Shown: piece after piece, positions 35,219 through 47,699 of the stretch
How positions within the stretch are numbered: position 1 is the stretch's first letter
How the letters are laid out: every line of letters begins with the position of its first letter
Assembly: GCA_963277665.1 (NCBI GenBank)
Contig: OY728143.1
Coordinates: forward strand, 539,000,394 to 539,064,393
Direction of reading: 5' to 3'
From: Viscum album
Taxonomy: Eukaryota; Streptophyta; Magnoliopsida; Santalales; Viscaceae
DNA: 64,000 nt
Program-made: the position numbers and the translations under genes
Notes under the pieces: model-generated
Database searches by the model: none
What the model was told of the DNA's origin: nothing
Seen by the model: the letters and a program-made list of their open reading frames with translations, nothing else

Positions 35219-37010
35219 CATCCTGGATTAATACCTTATCCTTTTTAGGGCCTATAAATCTTTATTCCTCCATCTTTTTCCATTAACATGGGACTAAACT
35301 ATATTGATCAAAAGATGTGATTATTCATGATAAAACCTTGGGAGCTAAACTTTCTAGTCATCCCTTGAGGTATTACATCACACACATTGCGATGTTTTCC
35401 TAACTGTGTGGCTTACCCTACATGATTTTAAAAATAGATCCAAAAAGTGTATCATGTTTGTTTTATGGATATAACACTACATTTTCCTCAAATACACCCA
35501 TAAATTATGATTCCCACCTTATGTATGTTGTATAGAATTCTCCCATTAATATATATGTGATCTAAAGTCTTCTATTGGTCGGTTATGTCAAGATTCTAAT
35601 GATATGACATCAGTCATGAATGTTTTTATTGGTTTTCGTTAGATCTACTTATCCCCATTCCCTCTATCTCACTTAGTTTTTTAGATATATTTCCAATTTT
35701 GGTATATCTATGTAAGCTGATTCAATATATGATTCATTGTTTAAAATTTTTATGTTAGTGGAATAAATCATTGGATTGTTTTTTGGCATTTTCTCTCAAT
35801 TCTGTTGGAATTTATTTTATTTTATTATTTTTTCACCATTCAAAATGAGTTAGTTGGAGTCAATCATGAATCCTGTATTTATAATATGAATGATTTATTT
35901 CAAATTGGGATATATATTGAATTTTGTTTTTAAATTGGCATGAATATTATTTTAGATATCATATTTATTGATGGTTTTTTTTTGTTTTTTGAAAATGATG
36001 AATTTTTTTGTAAATTCCATTGGGAATTGTTTTTAAATGATTATTTTACAATTTAATGATTGGTTGGATTATGAAAATGATTTTATGGAATGATTTTTAA
36101 CAAAAATATTATTTTATAGAAATTGGTTTGGAGAACTTGGTTATGGAATGGGTTGGCATAGCTATGAAGTGTGAGTTCATGTTCATTGGGATGTATCACG
36201 GCATTAAGTACCACTATAAATAAGATATATATTATTTTGAATTACAACAGTAAATGTCGATCATTAAGTGGTATATTAATTCATGGATGAATCAAATATT
36301 GTGATTATATATAGAATTAGTTTAATTGCATTTTTTAACGCGTGGTTATGTGGAATAGATTGAGTTATGCCCAAATGTAATATGTGAAATGGTTTTAGAA
36401 CATTTAATTGTGGGATTATATGGAACATGATATTATTTCATTAAAAAATTATTGTTTCTAGAATGTGTTTCTATTTTGATAAAAAAAAATTATAAACTGT
36501 TCTATATAAAATTTATTATATAAATTTTAAAATATGTATTATCCAAGTTGATTGAGTAGGTATGTCATTTGGGGAATTCCAAATAACTTTTATTACTCAC
36601 ACATGATTTGGCCATATAGATATTTAGTAGATGATATATATTAACACACTGCTGAAGGTAAATAATCGGACTTCTGAAGTGGTTCTATGTGATACAAGGG
36701 ACGTTCTTTATAGTGTATCATGTAACATGTCGGGGCTTAGAGGTTGTGGATGTCTTTTACTTGTTTTGGCTTGATGTTTTCCACTGTCTACATTGATGTT
36801 TTTTAGTTATCTAATGAGTCACTTTTATAGAGTATTTATTCCTATAAATGGTACTTATTTAGGTTAATTTCTTTTATATCATGAATCCTATAATGGTCTA
36901 TTTGGTTATTTAATGTTTTTATGTTTGTTATATTTATTGTTAAAAGAGTCCCAAAAAATTTACAAATCCCTTGGAATTTATTTCCAGAAATTATTGCCTT
37001 GGGGATGTCT
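35219..37010 (+). mobile_element. 5' LTR of family-C element (partial or unclear start)
   Basis: The part from about 36000 to 37010 aligns with 39270-40277 and, at its end, with 56760-57117. All three end in the TTTATTTCCAGA... GGGGATGTC block. I cannot define the left boundary: by length it should start near 35030, which is inside the chromovirus LTR. The LTR start may be displaced by that insertion, or simply too decayed. The first ~600 bases are not visibly similar to the 3' LTR. Confidence 0.55.
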
Positions 37011-37299
37011 CTTAATGACATGTATTATCCAACAACATTATCAACATAACTAGAAGGGGAGGTATGTTACATGTGGTATAAAAGGGAGGTAGATTTGGGT
37101 TTTTCAATATTATTAATATGGCAGAATATTATGTCAGATAATTTGTGACAATAAGGTATGATGTATTCTTAAACTAATACAAAATAGAATTCGAAGAAAA
37201 ATTAAATGGATTTCATAACATGTATACATTTAACAGTTCTTAAACATGATTAAATATGGGTGATATGAGATAATATTATTGAGTATTATTATTTAAACC

Positions 37300-38280
37300 C
37301 TATTTTTTAATATCATACAGTGGAGGGCTTCTCAAAAATCTATATCCTAGAAGAGGTAAAGCGGAAAGGCATTCCAACTTCATGCGTATTTGATAAAGAT
37401 CCAAGGTTTACATATCATTTCTATAAATCCTATATACAACCCTTTTGAAATAGTTTATCTTGAATAAAATATATCATAATAAAAGTGAAAGACAATCCAA
37501 ACGGATGATACAAACAATATAAGTCATGTACTATTCTTCTGTATTGGATATTGGTGGATCATTAGAAGCAAACCTGATATTGTTGGAATTATCATAAAAT
37601 AACAAGAAGCTATCCTAAATATATATCACTTTTTTGAAAGAAATTTATTTGTAGACATTTAATTAAATTATTGGTTGGGTGGAAATTGGTATGACATCAC
37701 TAGTGGGTCGCACCTTGTCCATGAAACTATAGAGATGATTCACCAGATCATAAAAAGGATGGAGACGACACAAACAAGTCGGTAATTGTATATGGGTCAT
37801 CTTAAATGGCCATTTTCATTTGAGGTTACAGATCATGAGTCTTTTAGGATCAATCCAATTCATGGATATTGCTATTTTGATAATAATTTCATGATATACC
37901 CTCATTAAATAGGCCCCTTTGGGAAACTATAATGGGATGGTGATGTGACATATTATTGGTAATTTCAATGAAGATTTTGTGTTGTGAAATATTTTTCCAT
38001 TTATGTCAATTGAAAATTTATTATCCTAATCCTAACCATGTTATCAAATAGTATAACATTGACCTAGTGTGGGATTCATCATTTTTATGTATGTTAGTGT
38101 AGATTTTGGATAATCAAGAAAATGTCTTGCATGGGTCAAGAATCTATCTAGTACTGGTTTTTAAGAAACATTATAATATAAAAGAAAAAACATGGGAACT
38201 AGAGAAGGAAAGGAAAGGAAAATTGTTAGAAATCGTTTATCTAAATTATTTTTTCCAACATTTTTAGGATGGAAATGCTA
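37300..38280 (+). pseudogene. Integrase remnant of family-C element
   Basis: Translation of 37320-37520 with stops gives KIYILEEVKRKGIPTSCVF followed by DKDPRFTYHFYKSYIQPF, the second-Asp region of gypsy integrase, then a degraded ERTIQT stretch. Around 37700-37800 a diverged linker of the usual RQKSYAD type is readable. Near 37908 NRPLWETIMGW corresponds to the GPFEIL module. The end of pol lies just before the polypurine tract. No gag, protease, RT or RNase H sequence is visible between 37011 and 37300, so most of the interior is lost. Confidence 0.75.
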
Positions 38281-38282
38281 AC

Positions 38283-38293
38283 GGTGGGGGGAA
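38283..38293 (+). other. Polypurine tract of family-C element
   Basis: GGTGGGGGGAA directly precedes the LTR start TGTAGCCCC. Confidence 0.8.
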
Positions 38294-40277
38294 TGTAGCC
38301 CCTCCGTATTCATGTAAGTAACATTTTGGTTATTAATTTAAAAATTGTAAAATGTTTTTATTATTATTGATAAGGTGAGGATTCCTTATATAATGTTTTT
38401 GGAATAGTTTTTATATCTTAACGAATTGATAATGGTTTGAGTAAATAATACAACTGCTACCAGAAAAGGCACACAATAATACATAAGGATCTATATAGAA
38501 AAATGATTAAGGAACCTAGTATGGAAAGACTGTTTAGACACCCCGTAGAAACCATGTAATGTTTGATGGAAGCCTTTGTCATTATTCTTGTATAGTTTTG
38601 AATCCATTAAATCCAACCATGTGAGGTTCCCCCTTGAGTATGTATCTAGCACACAGTTAGCGCGTGTATTTTCTAATCCTGATATTAACCATGATAGTTT
38701 AAAAATTTGTTCTAAAATAAGTGTATCTAGGATGCCATTGTATCACAACCTCTAGTTATTTACCAATATATCTAAAACTAGATATTTTACCCTCCCAATG
38801 TTTTAAGAGTATTTTCCCTTTTATTTGGAAGCATTAAGAAGGATTCTCTTGCTGTGTTAAAGCCGGAATCCCATGTTAATCATTTTTCCATGGATGTTTT
38901 TCTGGGTTTTCCATATATAAAATTATCTAATTATATCTAAATTTCGTAGATCTATATCTTATGTGGATAAATCTATGGTAGTTGATTTTAGATAATATTT
39001 TATGTTTCCTTTTGATTTTAGGAGAAGATATCTAATGCATGTTTTAGAGTTTTAACCAAAATTCATTGGTGTTTAAGTCTAATTATTCATTATCTTAAGA
39101 AAACAAGACGTATGTGGACTCCCTTTCAACTCTTATATTTAGAATACGATGTCATGATTTAAAATTTGTCATTTTCGGGAAAATATTTCAGAATGTTCTA
39201 AGAAAGTCATGGTAGAAACATATATTGTGATGGTTTGTAGTATTTTATTTGTAAATTATTTAATTATTGTGAAAAAATTTTGTGGCTATTTTTTAAATAA
39301 TGATTAAAAAATTTCATTTTTTTATTGATTATGGAATTTGTTTAATGGAATGATTTTTAATGGAAATTTTTTATATTTAAAATGGTGTGAAACACTAGGT
39401 CTTTGAAACGGGTTACCATGTTTTTGTGATGTATGTTCATGTGCATTTGAATAAATTTGGGACTAATGTGACCCCATAAAAATAATTGGATGGATGTCAT
39501 CATGAAGTACCCCCATGAATGTGGTTGACCGAATTTAAACTTATATAAAGGTAGATTAGCTATTCATGAGTATATGAAGGTCCTGTTTTCATTCATGGTA
39601 AGATGTGTGGAGTTTTTTTAATTGAATGGGTTATTCGTGAAGGAAATATGTTAAATTGTTTTAGAACATTTAATTGTTTCATTCCATCAAACATTATTAT
39701 GATTAGTGAAAAAACAATGTAATGGAATCTTTTTATATTGATATATGATGTTTTTATAAATTTACTCACAAATATTATATTATATAAATGTTATAACATG
39801 TTAAATCATTATGGTGTGTGTAGAGTGTTCATTTTAGAAAGATTATAGAGTTTCATTACTCACCACTGCTTAGATAGATTGGTTTATTTATAGATGTTGA
39901 ATATTAAAAAAATAAACCAGGTAATGACTCAAATTTCTTTTATGGGGCTTTGTTATACATGCGATGTTTTGTGGAGCAGATCTTAGAGATTTTTGGTGAT
40001 TTTTAGTTGTGGTTTTATTTGAGTTGTATTGGTTTTATGATTCCCACTATTCACATTTCTATTTTGTAGTCTTTATCTTTGTTTCTTTTTTTGAGTTTAG
40101 TTCTTATATAAATAGTATTAATTTGAGTTGTATATCTTTTACTTCATGAATTGTGTTGTTGTTTATTTTTTTATGTAATGTTTGGATAGTTATATTATTT
40201 TCAAATCGAACATCATCCCCCAACTATTATTATGACATTAGATTTTATTTCTAACTTACGGTTCCTTGGGGATGTCA
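38294..40277 (+). mobile_element. 3' LTR of family-C element (~1984 bp)
   Basis: It starts TGTAGCCCCTCC after the polypurine tract and ends GGGGATGTCA at 40277. Its 39270-40277 part aligns with 36000-37010, and its last ~100 bases with 57010-57117. It is strongly diverged, so the element is old. Confidence 0.75.
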
Positions 40278-43200
40278 CTTCTGTCCATTTAATATTCTAT
40301 ATCCTTCTCAAAAAAAATGATGATGAGGGTGTTGAAACACAACAATTATCGATTGTTTCAAATTTAAGGACTATAATAATTAAGCAATATAGTTTCAAAA
40401 TACAAGGTCTAATGATGGTGATTAATGCAAAAAACTATTAATCATAGAAAAAATGTAAAGGTCATGAATTTTCTTTTCAAATGAGTGGAGAGGTAATTAT
40501 GTGGCTATAGGTAGAATTATAATACACTGTAGAGATACTAATCTCTTATATGACTATAGATATACAAATTTTTTTTTAGATGAATAATTTAATTTTTTGA
40601 AATTTCACTCAAACAATTCTATAATTAATTTATACCCACAACCCATAATGGAATAATTATCAATCATTAAGTCTATTATTTTTATCCAGTATTATTTTTT
40701 GGGATAGTAAAAAAAGAAAATATATTTTTTCTCTATATGGTTGAATATAATGTTATAATATGAATGTATTTTAATTATATACATAAATATTAAGTAAATT
40801 TCTGAGTAAGGGATGTCACATTTAATGTTCTAAAGAAATAATTGACCATATGTCAATTTTAAAATAAATATGAATTTCCCTTGGATACCACAACCATTAT
40901 ATTGTAATATATTTATATAAAAGAGGGATGTTTACTTCATATGGTTGGGGAGAAACTTTTCATATATAATATGACTATTATATATGAGTTTTTGGATGTC
41001 TTCATGTAATTGATTCGTAGTCGTCCACATAATCATTTAGTTAAGTTCTCTATTAAACTCTTTAATTGAGATACTCCCCTTTCTAATAATCCCTTTTGAA
41101 TAGACCAAATTTATTTAATATATATTAAGAATTAAATCATGAAGAATCATAAAATTTTATTTAATCATCCATGGGTATCACCTTCTGGTTAATAATTTTT
41201 ATTAATGAATTGTGATTGATTAATGTGAATATACATTGATTAGATTGAACATAACTAGATCACAATCAACCACATTAATCATATACCATGTATTGATGAC
41301 ATGGTCGAGCTACTTTATAGAGATATATTATTTCCAAATATTGATACATTACATATATATCATCAACTGACTTCTAAGAAGTAGAATATACACATGATGA
41401 AATTTTATCTTATATATATATATGCTGTGAATATATTGTGATCCAGTTTTGTCTTACTAATGTCCCCAAATTATTCATGGAAATAATGAATATATTCTTT
41501 TAAAAATACCATATTACGATGTTTTTAGTACTTATAGATGAGATACTTATCATCTCATATTTAAAATAAGAGAATAAATTTTAGAAGAGAATTTTTCTGA
41601 ACATCCTTATAAATGAAAATGTGTATGAAAAATGTTAAAACATTGAATTTTTTCAATATAAAGTATAATTTTGGACCCTATTATCTCATTATATTGTAGA
41701 TTGGTGGATCCATCAAAGATGGAAGATGATGATCATTAGAAAAAACAATCAACTTTATCACTCATATATTTTTCTATTTATTTATCTTTAAAAAAATTAT
41801 ATTAATTTTATATCTTCGGGTAACAAATAACAATAACCTCTAATGACAAATTATTTAAATTATATTTATTGAATATATATAAATTAATGTAAATTCAGTT
41901 AGTTATAATAATTTCATGTAGTTATTATAAGATAATGTCATGGATTAAAAATTAATTTCTTGAAGAACTATTTGCATAACCTATATGCGAATTTATTTTT
42001 AAATTAAATACATCAGCTTATTATAAGTAACTTTGATAAAATATATTTTATATTAAATCCTTGTATAATATATATATTATAAAATTTCAACATTTACTTT
42101 TTTCATTATGAATCATAAATATATATCAAAATAGTTACCATACAAACAAATTACAATTATTAAAGATATTTACCTTAGGCGTAAAGTGTATAACGTGATT
42201 AATAAATCAATATTTAATATTGTAAAGTGATGTATCATCCTTATATATCTAGAAATATATCACTTATCAATTACGCAGTCAGTTCTTATGAGGGTGATAT
42301 CTCAATAATGAACAGTTCTGTGTATATACAAGAATATTACTCCTAGATTGTAAAAGTGAAATTTCTCCAATAACATTATCATACCTCTCAAGAAATATAG
42401 ACTAAGTATACAATATGAAAATCTATCTTAAAAATCACAAGGATCATTTTTAATATCTATATCCTAGAATAATACCAACTATGTGGTCCTTAAAAAATTT
42501 TCAAAAGGAGGCTCTTCTATGTTATGGTAATAATCTATCCAAACTCTATTTTTTATTATTTATTATAATTAATTTTATCTTCAAAATTAATATACAGAAA
42601 CACTAGTATATCATTTGTACTAATATGATTTTATATTAATATAATAAAATTTATTCATATCATTATCCATGAAATGGGAATTAAAACCATCATTCAAGAG
42701 TTTGGAAAACTACAGCATAGCAGACCAATGTAAATCGTTTTTGAAAATATTCTCGCATAGTTATTCAAAATGATTCATTAAAATATCATATAATACATAC
42801 CTTATGAATTATTAATTATTTAAAATTAATAAATAATTTTCATTTATATATGAAAACCCCATTGAAAAAACAATCTATTCATCTGTACGATGGATTACCA
42901 CCTCATGATATTGAGTGATTCATTTTTAGTTTCCTTATAAAATATATTATATAAGTAATTATATTTAATAAAATTATATGATATTTATGATATTTTGATA
43001 ATTTTATGGTGTAACTATATAAATTTCTGGATTTCCATCATGATTTTTGAAAAATGGAATCATTACACAATATTACTTATATAAACTATCAAAATGATGG
43101 TAACATAGTTCATTTAACATAAACATAAATTTTGGATATTTTTATATCTATAGTTTTGGAATAAAAAATATAACTAAATAATTATTATTCTTCTATGTTT

Positions 43201-43333
43201 TTTGAAAAAAATACCCATTTGGAAATGGTCAACATAATGATTTTGTTTTGGAAAAAGAAATAGGGAATCATCAATATACATGATGTGGACATATCGAAAT
43301 AACATTTAAAATACATATAAAATAAATGAATTA

Positions 43334-43355
43334 ATATATATATATATATATATAT
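43334..43355. repeat. (TA)n microsatellite
   Basis: About eleven uninterrupted TA dinucleotides. Confidence 0.9.
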
Positions 43356-45944
43356 TGGTTTTATCTAGAAAAACATCCTTATGAAAAAAAATTGGTATAT
43401 GTTTTTTATAAATGAGATTATATAAATACACAACAATATTGGTCTTGAGTTTAGGGTTACCAAATTAAAACATCCTAACTTGGGAATCATATCCTTTTAT
43501 ACACCTTATTTATTTAAAATGGTATATATAACTCTCATTTAAATAATTTATAAGAATCTTCCATATATCATGGTATTTACATTATAATTCACTTCATTCA
43601 ATATGTTACGACTTACAATTTTACAATATATGAATATTTATTGATTCAATCTCATTTTAATCGAGATTATCAATGCGTAAATTTCCGTTGAAGGAAATTA
43701 TTTTAACTCTACAGAATAATACCATTTTAATTATATTTCTTATAGATATTAATAAATATATTCATTTCATTGTAAAATATCTCCTATTATGTACATAATA
43801 TTATTCAGAATTATTTATAAACTATCCAATTTCATATCCTTCTTCGAAAGAAAATAATTTCAATTTCAAAATCATTATTTCTTAAAAGTATTTATATAAT
43901 TATTTTATTATACTGTAATTCTTTTTAATTAACTATTTACCCTTTTAACACAAAAAATAATTTTACAGGAATATTTAAATTGTTTTCTATATAATGATCA
44001 TTTTTACTTTTTAAAAAACATTTGAAATACATGTTTTTAACATATATGACATGTTTGAAATTACATATCCTCATTTTATATGCATCATAATTTATATTTT
44101 TACAAAAATTTTCATTAATAAATGTTTTCCCATTTTATATTTTTAAAAAATTTATTTAAAAAGTGATTTTCAATGTGGAATTATTTTTTTATTAAAGAAT
44201 TTTGTCTTTGTATTTTTAATTTTTTTTTCAACTAATCAATTACAAAAGCCTATAATACAAGGGAATTATTCTAAAATATAGATATATGTATATTATATAT
44301 ATGAAACTATAAATCCAAAAAATGTTAACAGGGTAATGCATTCCTTTATCTTATTTCATATATACCTTAATTATGAAATTTCTATTTTTTATGATATGAA
44401 ATAAGATTATATACTAAATATTATTCACATTTTAAATATATTTTTATATGTTATCTTTTATTTCAATATGTTTCACACATATCCATATACATTGAATGAA
44501 TGTGAAATGATTGTTTGAAATTATATAATCATCTAGTGAATTGTACTTTTTTTGTATTACGAGAGGTCAATTATGTGATTAGGGACTTATCCCAATCCAT
44601 AATGAGACCTTTTCATCCATGTGATATTATATAGCTAAATAGATTTCAATTATGTTTATGTAATGTATAATGTTTCTTCCAAAATACCCATGACACCCTA
44701 AACCCATGATACCATGATTTTGAAATTACTATTTCATGTGATTAAACATATTAATATCATTTATGATATCATTTTATAACTTTGAATAACATGTTTGGAT
44801 TCATTTTAATGTTTATTTTATTACAAGGGTTATTAACTAACACATTTTGTTTATGTATTTTGTAGGATATCCTATATTGTTTTAGGAGAAAAAATGTTAT
44901 TAACATATCATTATAGAGAATAAAATAACGATCTTTTGTCTTTATATTGATAAATTATGAACCCAGTATGCGAAATACACTAGCCCTAATGATCTATGTT
45001 TTAAAATTAATAGATTATTGTATTCAAAATAATCAAATTATAATTGTAAAATTCATGGTACACAATAGTTGGTTTCATATAAATGGTCTAGTTATCCATA
45101 GGAAATTAGGATGAAACAAGATTGTGATAAGACAATGTATATGGATTAAGATAATACTGATTAAAAAAAATATCATAATATCTTGGTGAAGTATAGAGGA
45201 ATTAGATATTGAAAAATTACATCACTTTCGGTATACTTGGTCACACAGTTTCAAATAGATATGTTAATAGGGGTAATAATATTGAAGAATGAAAATGGAG
45301 CACTATTTAAGCATTACCTGGTATATGAAAATGATCTAAACTATGTTAGTTAGAAACCATAGAGGGATATGTTTCTTAAATTCACATACTCATTATGAAA
45401 AATTATGGAGGAATTATACAACATTTTAGTTTACGATATATAATAGAAATAATTATCATGGATAATGTATATTTAATCCTAAAATCACATAATATCGGAA
45501 ATAATTCCTATTTATAATTTATTCTTTTTATGTTTATATATCATCCATTTTAAGATAATTTATTCTAATCCATATATTTGATTTCATTTTTACTATATTG
45601 AAATAAGAAATATCATGGTATTAAAATAATTGGATGGGAAACAAAGTGATTTTCATAACGAGATGAAAAAACTATGGAAAATAGAATTTATAAAATATCA
45701 ATTTCATTAAAAATGACAATTATCATCTTATGATTATAAACTAGAAAATTTTTTAATACCCAAACACAAAAAATAATGGATTGATCATATCAAATGTATG
45801 TTCATGTGTGGAAGATGAAAATGAAAAAATATATTTAATTTATAACTTCTATATATGTGGGAAGAGACCCTAATGATAATTAAGGAATGTAACATAAATA
45901 TTCATTATTTTTGAATTTAGAGAGCACCATATATCTAATTTATA

Positions 45945-46055
45945 AAAAATGTGGACACATGATAAAATGTAAAAATATATGTTTATCATCCCAACGAATC
46001 AATAATTGTTCAATGTCCTAAATGCCGGTAATTTGGTCATAACCTGAGATACTGA
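45945..46055 (+). pseudogene. Possible decayed gag zinc knuckles
   Basis: In one plus frame, KKCGHMIKC (45945-45970) resembles the end of a CCHC knuckle. In another, CPKCR-stop-FGHNLRY followed by TGA (46014-46055) follows C-x2-C-x4-H-x4-C with the last Cys codon changed to a stop. Two such motifs ~50 bases apart suggest the gag end of a very old LTR element, but no protease or RT trace confirms it. Confidence 0.35.
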
Positions 46056-47699
46056 CCGAATTAAAATATAAATTCCTAATGAAATTTGGTATGAAAATAA
46101 TTTAAGAAGAATAATTGTATTTTTTTTATTTTTTTAACACATGAATGATTTGTTGAAGTATTTTTATAAAATGTATTATAGTAATAAAAATTGTAAATGT
46201 ATATATATAAATCTTATGGAGTTTAACTTATATGTTATCATGAATATGTTGATAAATATTGATTTCCTAGAAATTTTATTTAACTTGAAGAAGATGTTAT
46301 ATGAGAAAAAACATGATTTTTGGAAAATATAATATTTGATAAAGGATTGCTATTGAGAAAATTATAAACAATTATAATTAATCTATTTATTTGAAAAAAA
46401 TAATTTTGATATAAAACTATAGGAGTAAAAAATTGATTTTAATACTAAATTTTTTATTAAATATTTTAATATTATTATTGAGATAAATATTGGATCAAGG
46501 AAAATTATTAATTTCTAATATCATATTTTTTTCTAGTTTCTATAAATTGATAAGTTATAATCTTGTGGAAGCATATCTCATCCAAAAAGGCCTCCTAACA
46601 TTAACCCACAGGTAAATGGAAACAAAGGTGGAACAAATAAAACAACAATACATGATGTTCTAGTTCTTATAATTATTTTAATAATCATTTTTAATCGAAA
46701 AATATTCTGTTCATTTTTCAAAACCTACTATATTAGTAAATAATTCTTAATTGTTTTGATATTTAATGGATTGATAATATTTTGGGAAGAATTTAATTGG
46801 GATCATATAAATATATATACATTAATATTATTATAATGGATTCTTTATAAATTAACCTATTATGTTTTTTGAGATGTTACATTAAGGGAATAATTTATCC
46901 CTTTCTGTTGAAATATTTTCTCATGTTGGGGTAATTATTATTATTCATGTAATACGTTTACATAATTATGGAATGATATATTATTGACAATTTATTTTAT
47001 TATTAATTTTTTGATATTAATATTTTATGATTTGTTATTCTTTTACCATTCTATAATAATTTATGTTTTATTACAAATATTTAGAATATAATGATATTTT
47101 TATAAGACTATTATTATATTTTAAAAGTTAATTTACTTGATTTTGACATGACAATTAACATTAGATATTCATTCCATATAGTATGTGGTGAAGTTTATAT
47201 TGATAATATCACAGTGAAATGATGAAAATATATTTTTGAACTAAATTCATATCATGTATGTGTATTATATATTGTTCTATATCATGATTGATAAATAATC
47301 AATTCACTAAAGAAAGTGGATATTGGAAAAAAATGTTTTCTTATTAACATCATATCTAATGAAACAATTTTATATTAATTCATCACATATTATTGGTTTT
47401 ATAGTTTCAATTATCTATTGATAATTCAATTTCATATGACTAGTGATCCCTATCATTCTCCATAATTGTTTACGATTTTCATAAATTTCTTTATTTACAC
47501 ATCCAAGGGTCGTTCTCTTATGTGAAAAAATTGTTTTGTGATTCAATTCACATTTACCATTACCAATTTTTATGTATATATGTTAACCACTTTTATGATA
47601 TATGGTTTCCAGAAATGAATTTTCCAATTCCTAACAAATTATTAAAAAGGTGATGTTAAAATTTTGAGGATTAATTTTTTATGGGAATAGAATGTAACA

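Larger units (their letters stand above)
40278..47693. other. AT-rich decayed DNA without recognisable genes
   Basis: About 7.4 kb, very AT-rich, with only short open stretches (40232-40441, 46141-46332) that resemble nothing I know. A small hairpin (TGATTAATGTG at 41217-41227, CACATTAATCA at 41271-41281) and an AT microsatellite at 43334 stand out. A possible gag zinc-knuckle trace lies at 45945-46055. Confidence 0.5.

Noticed and set aside
41217..41281. 11-bp inverted repeat, considered as a MITE end pair
   Set aside because: The span is too short (65 bp), no target duplication is visible, and such palindromes are expected by chance in very AT-rich DNA.
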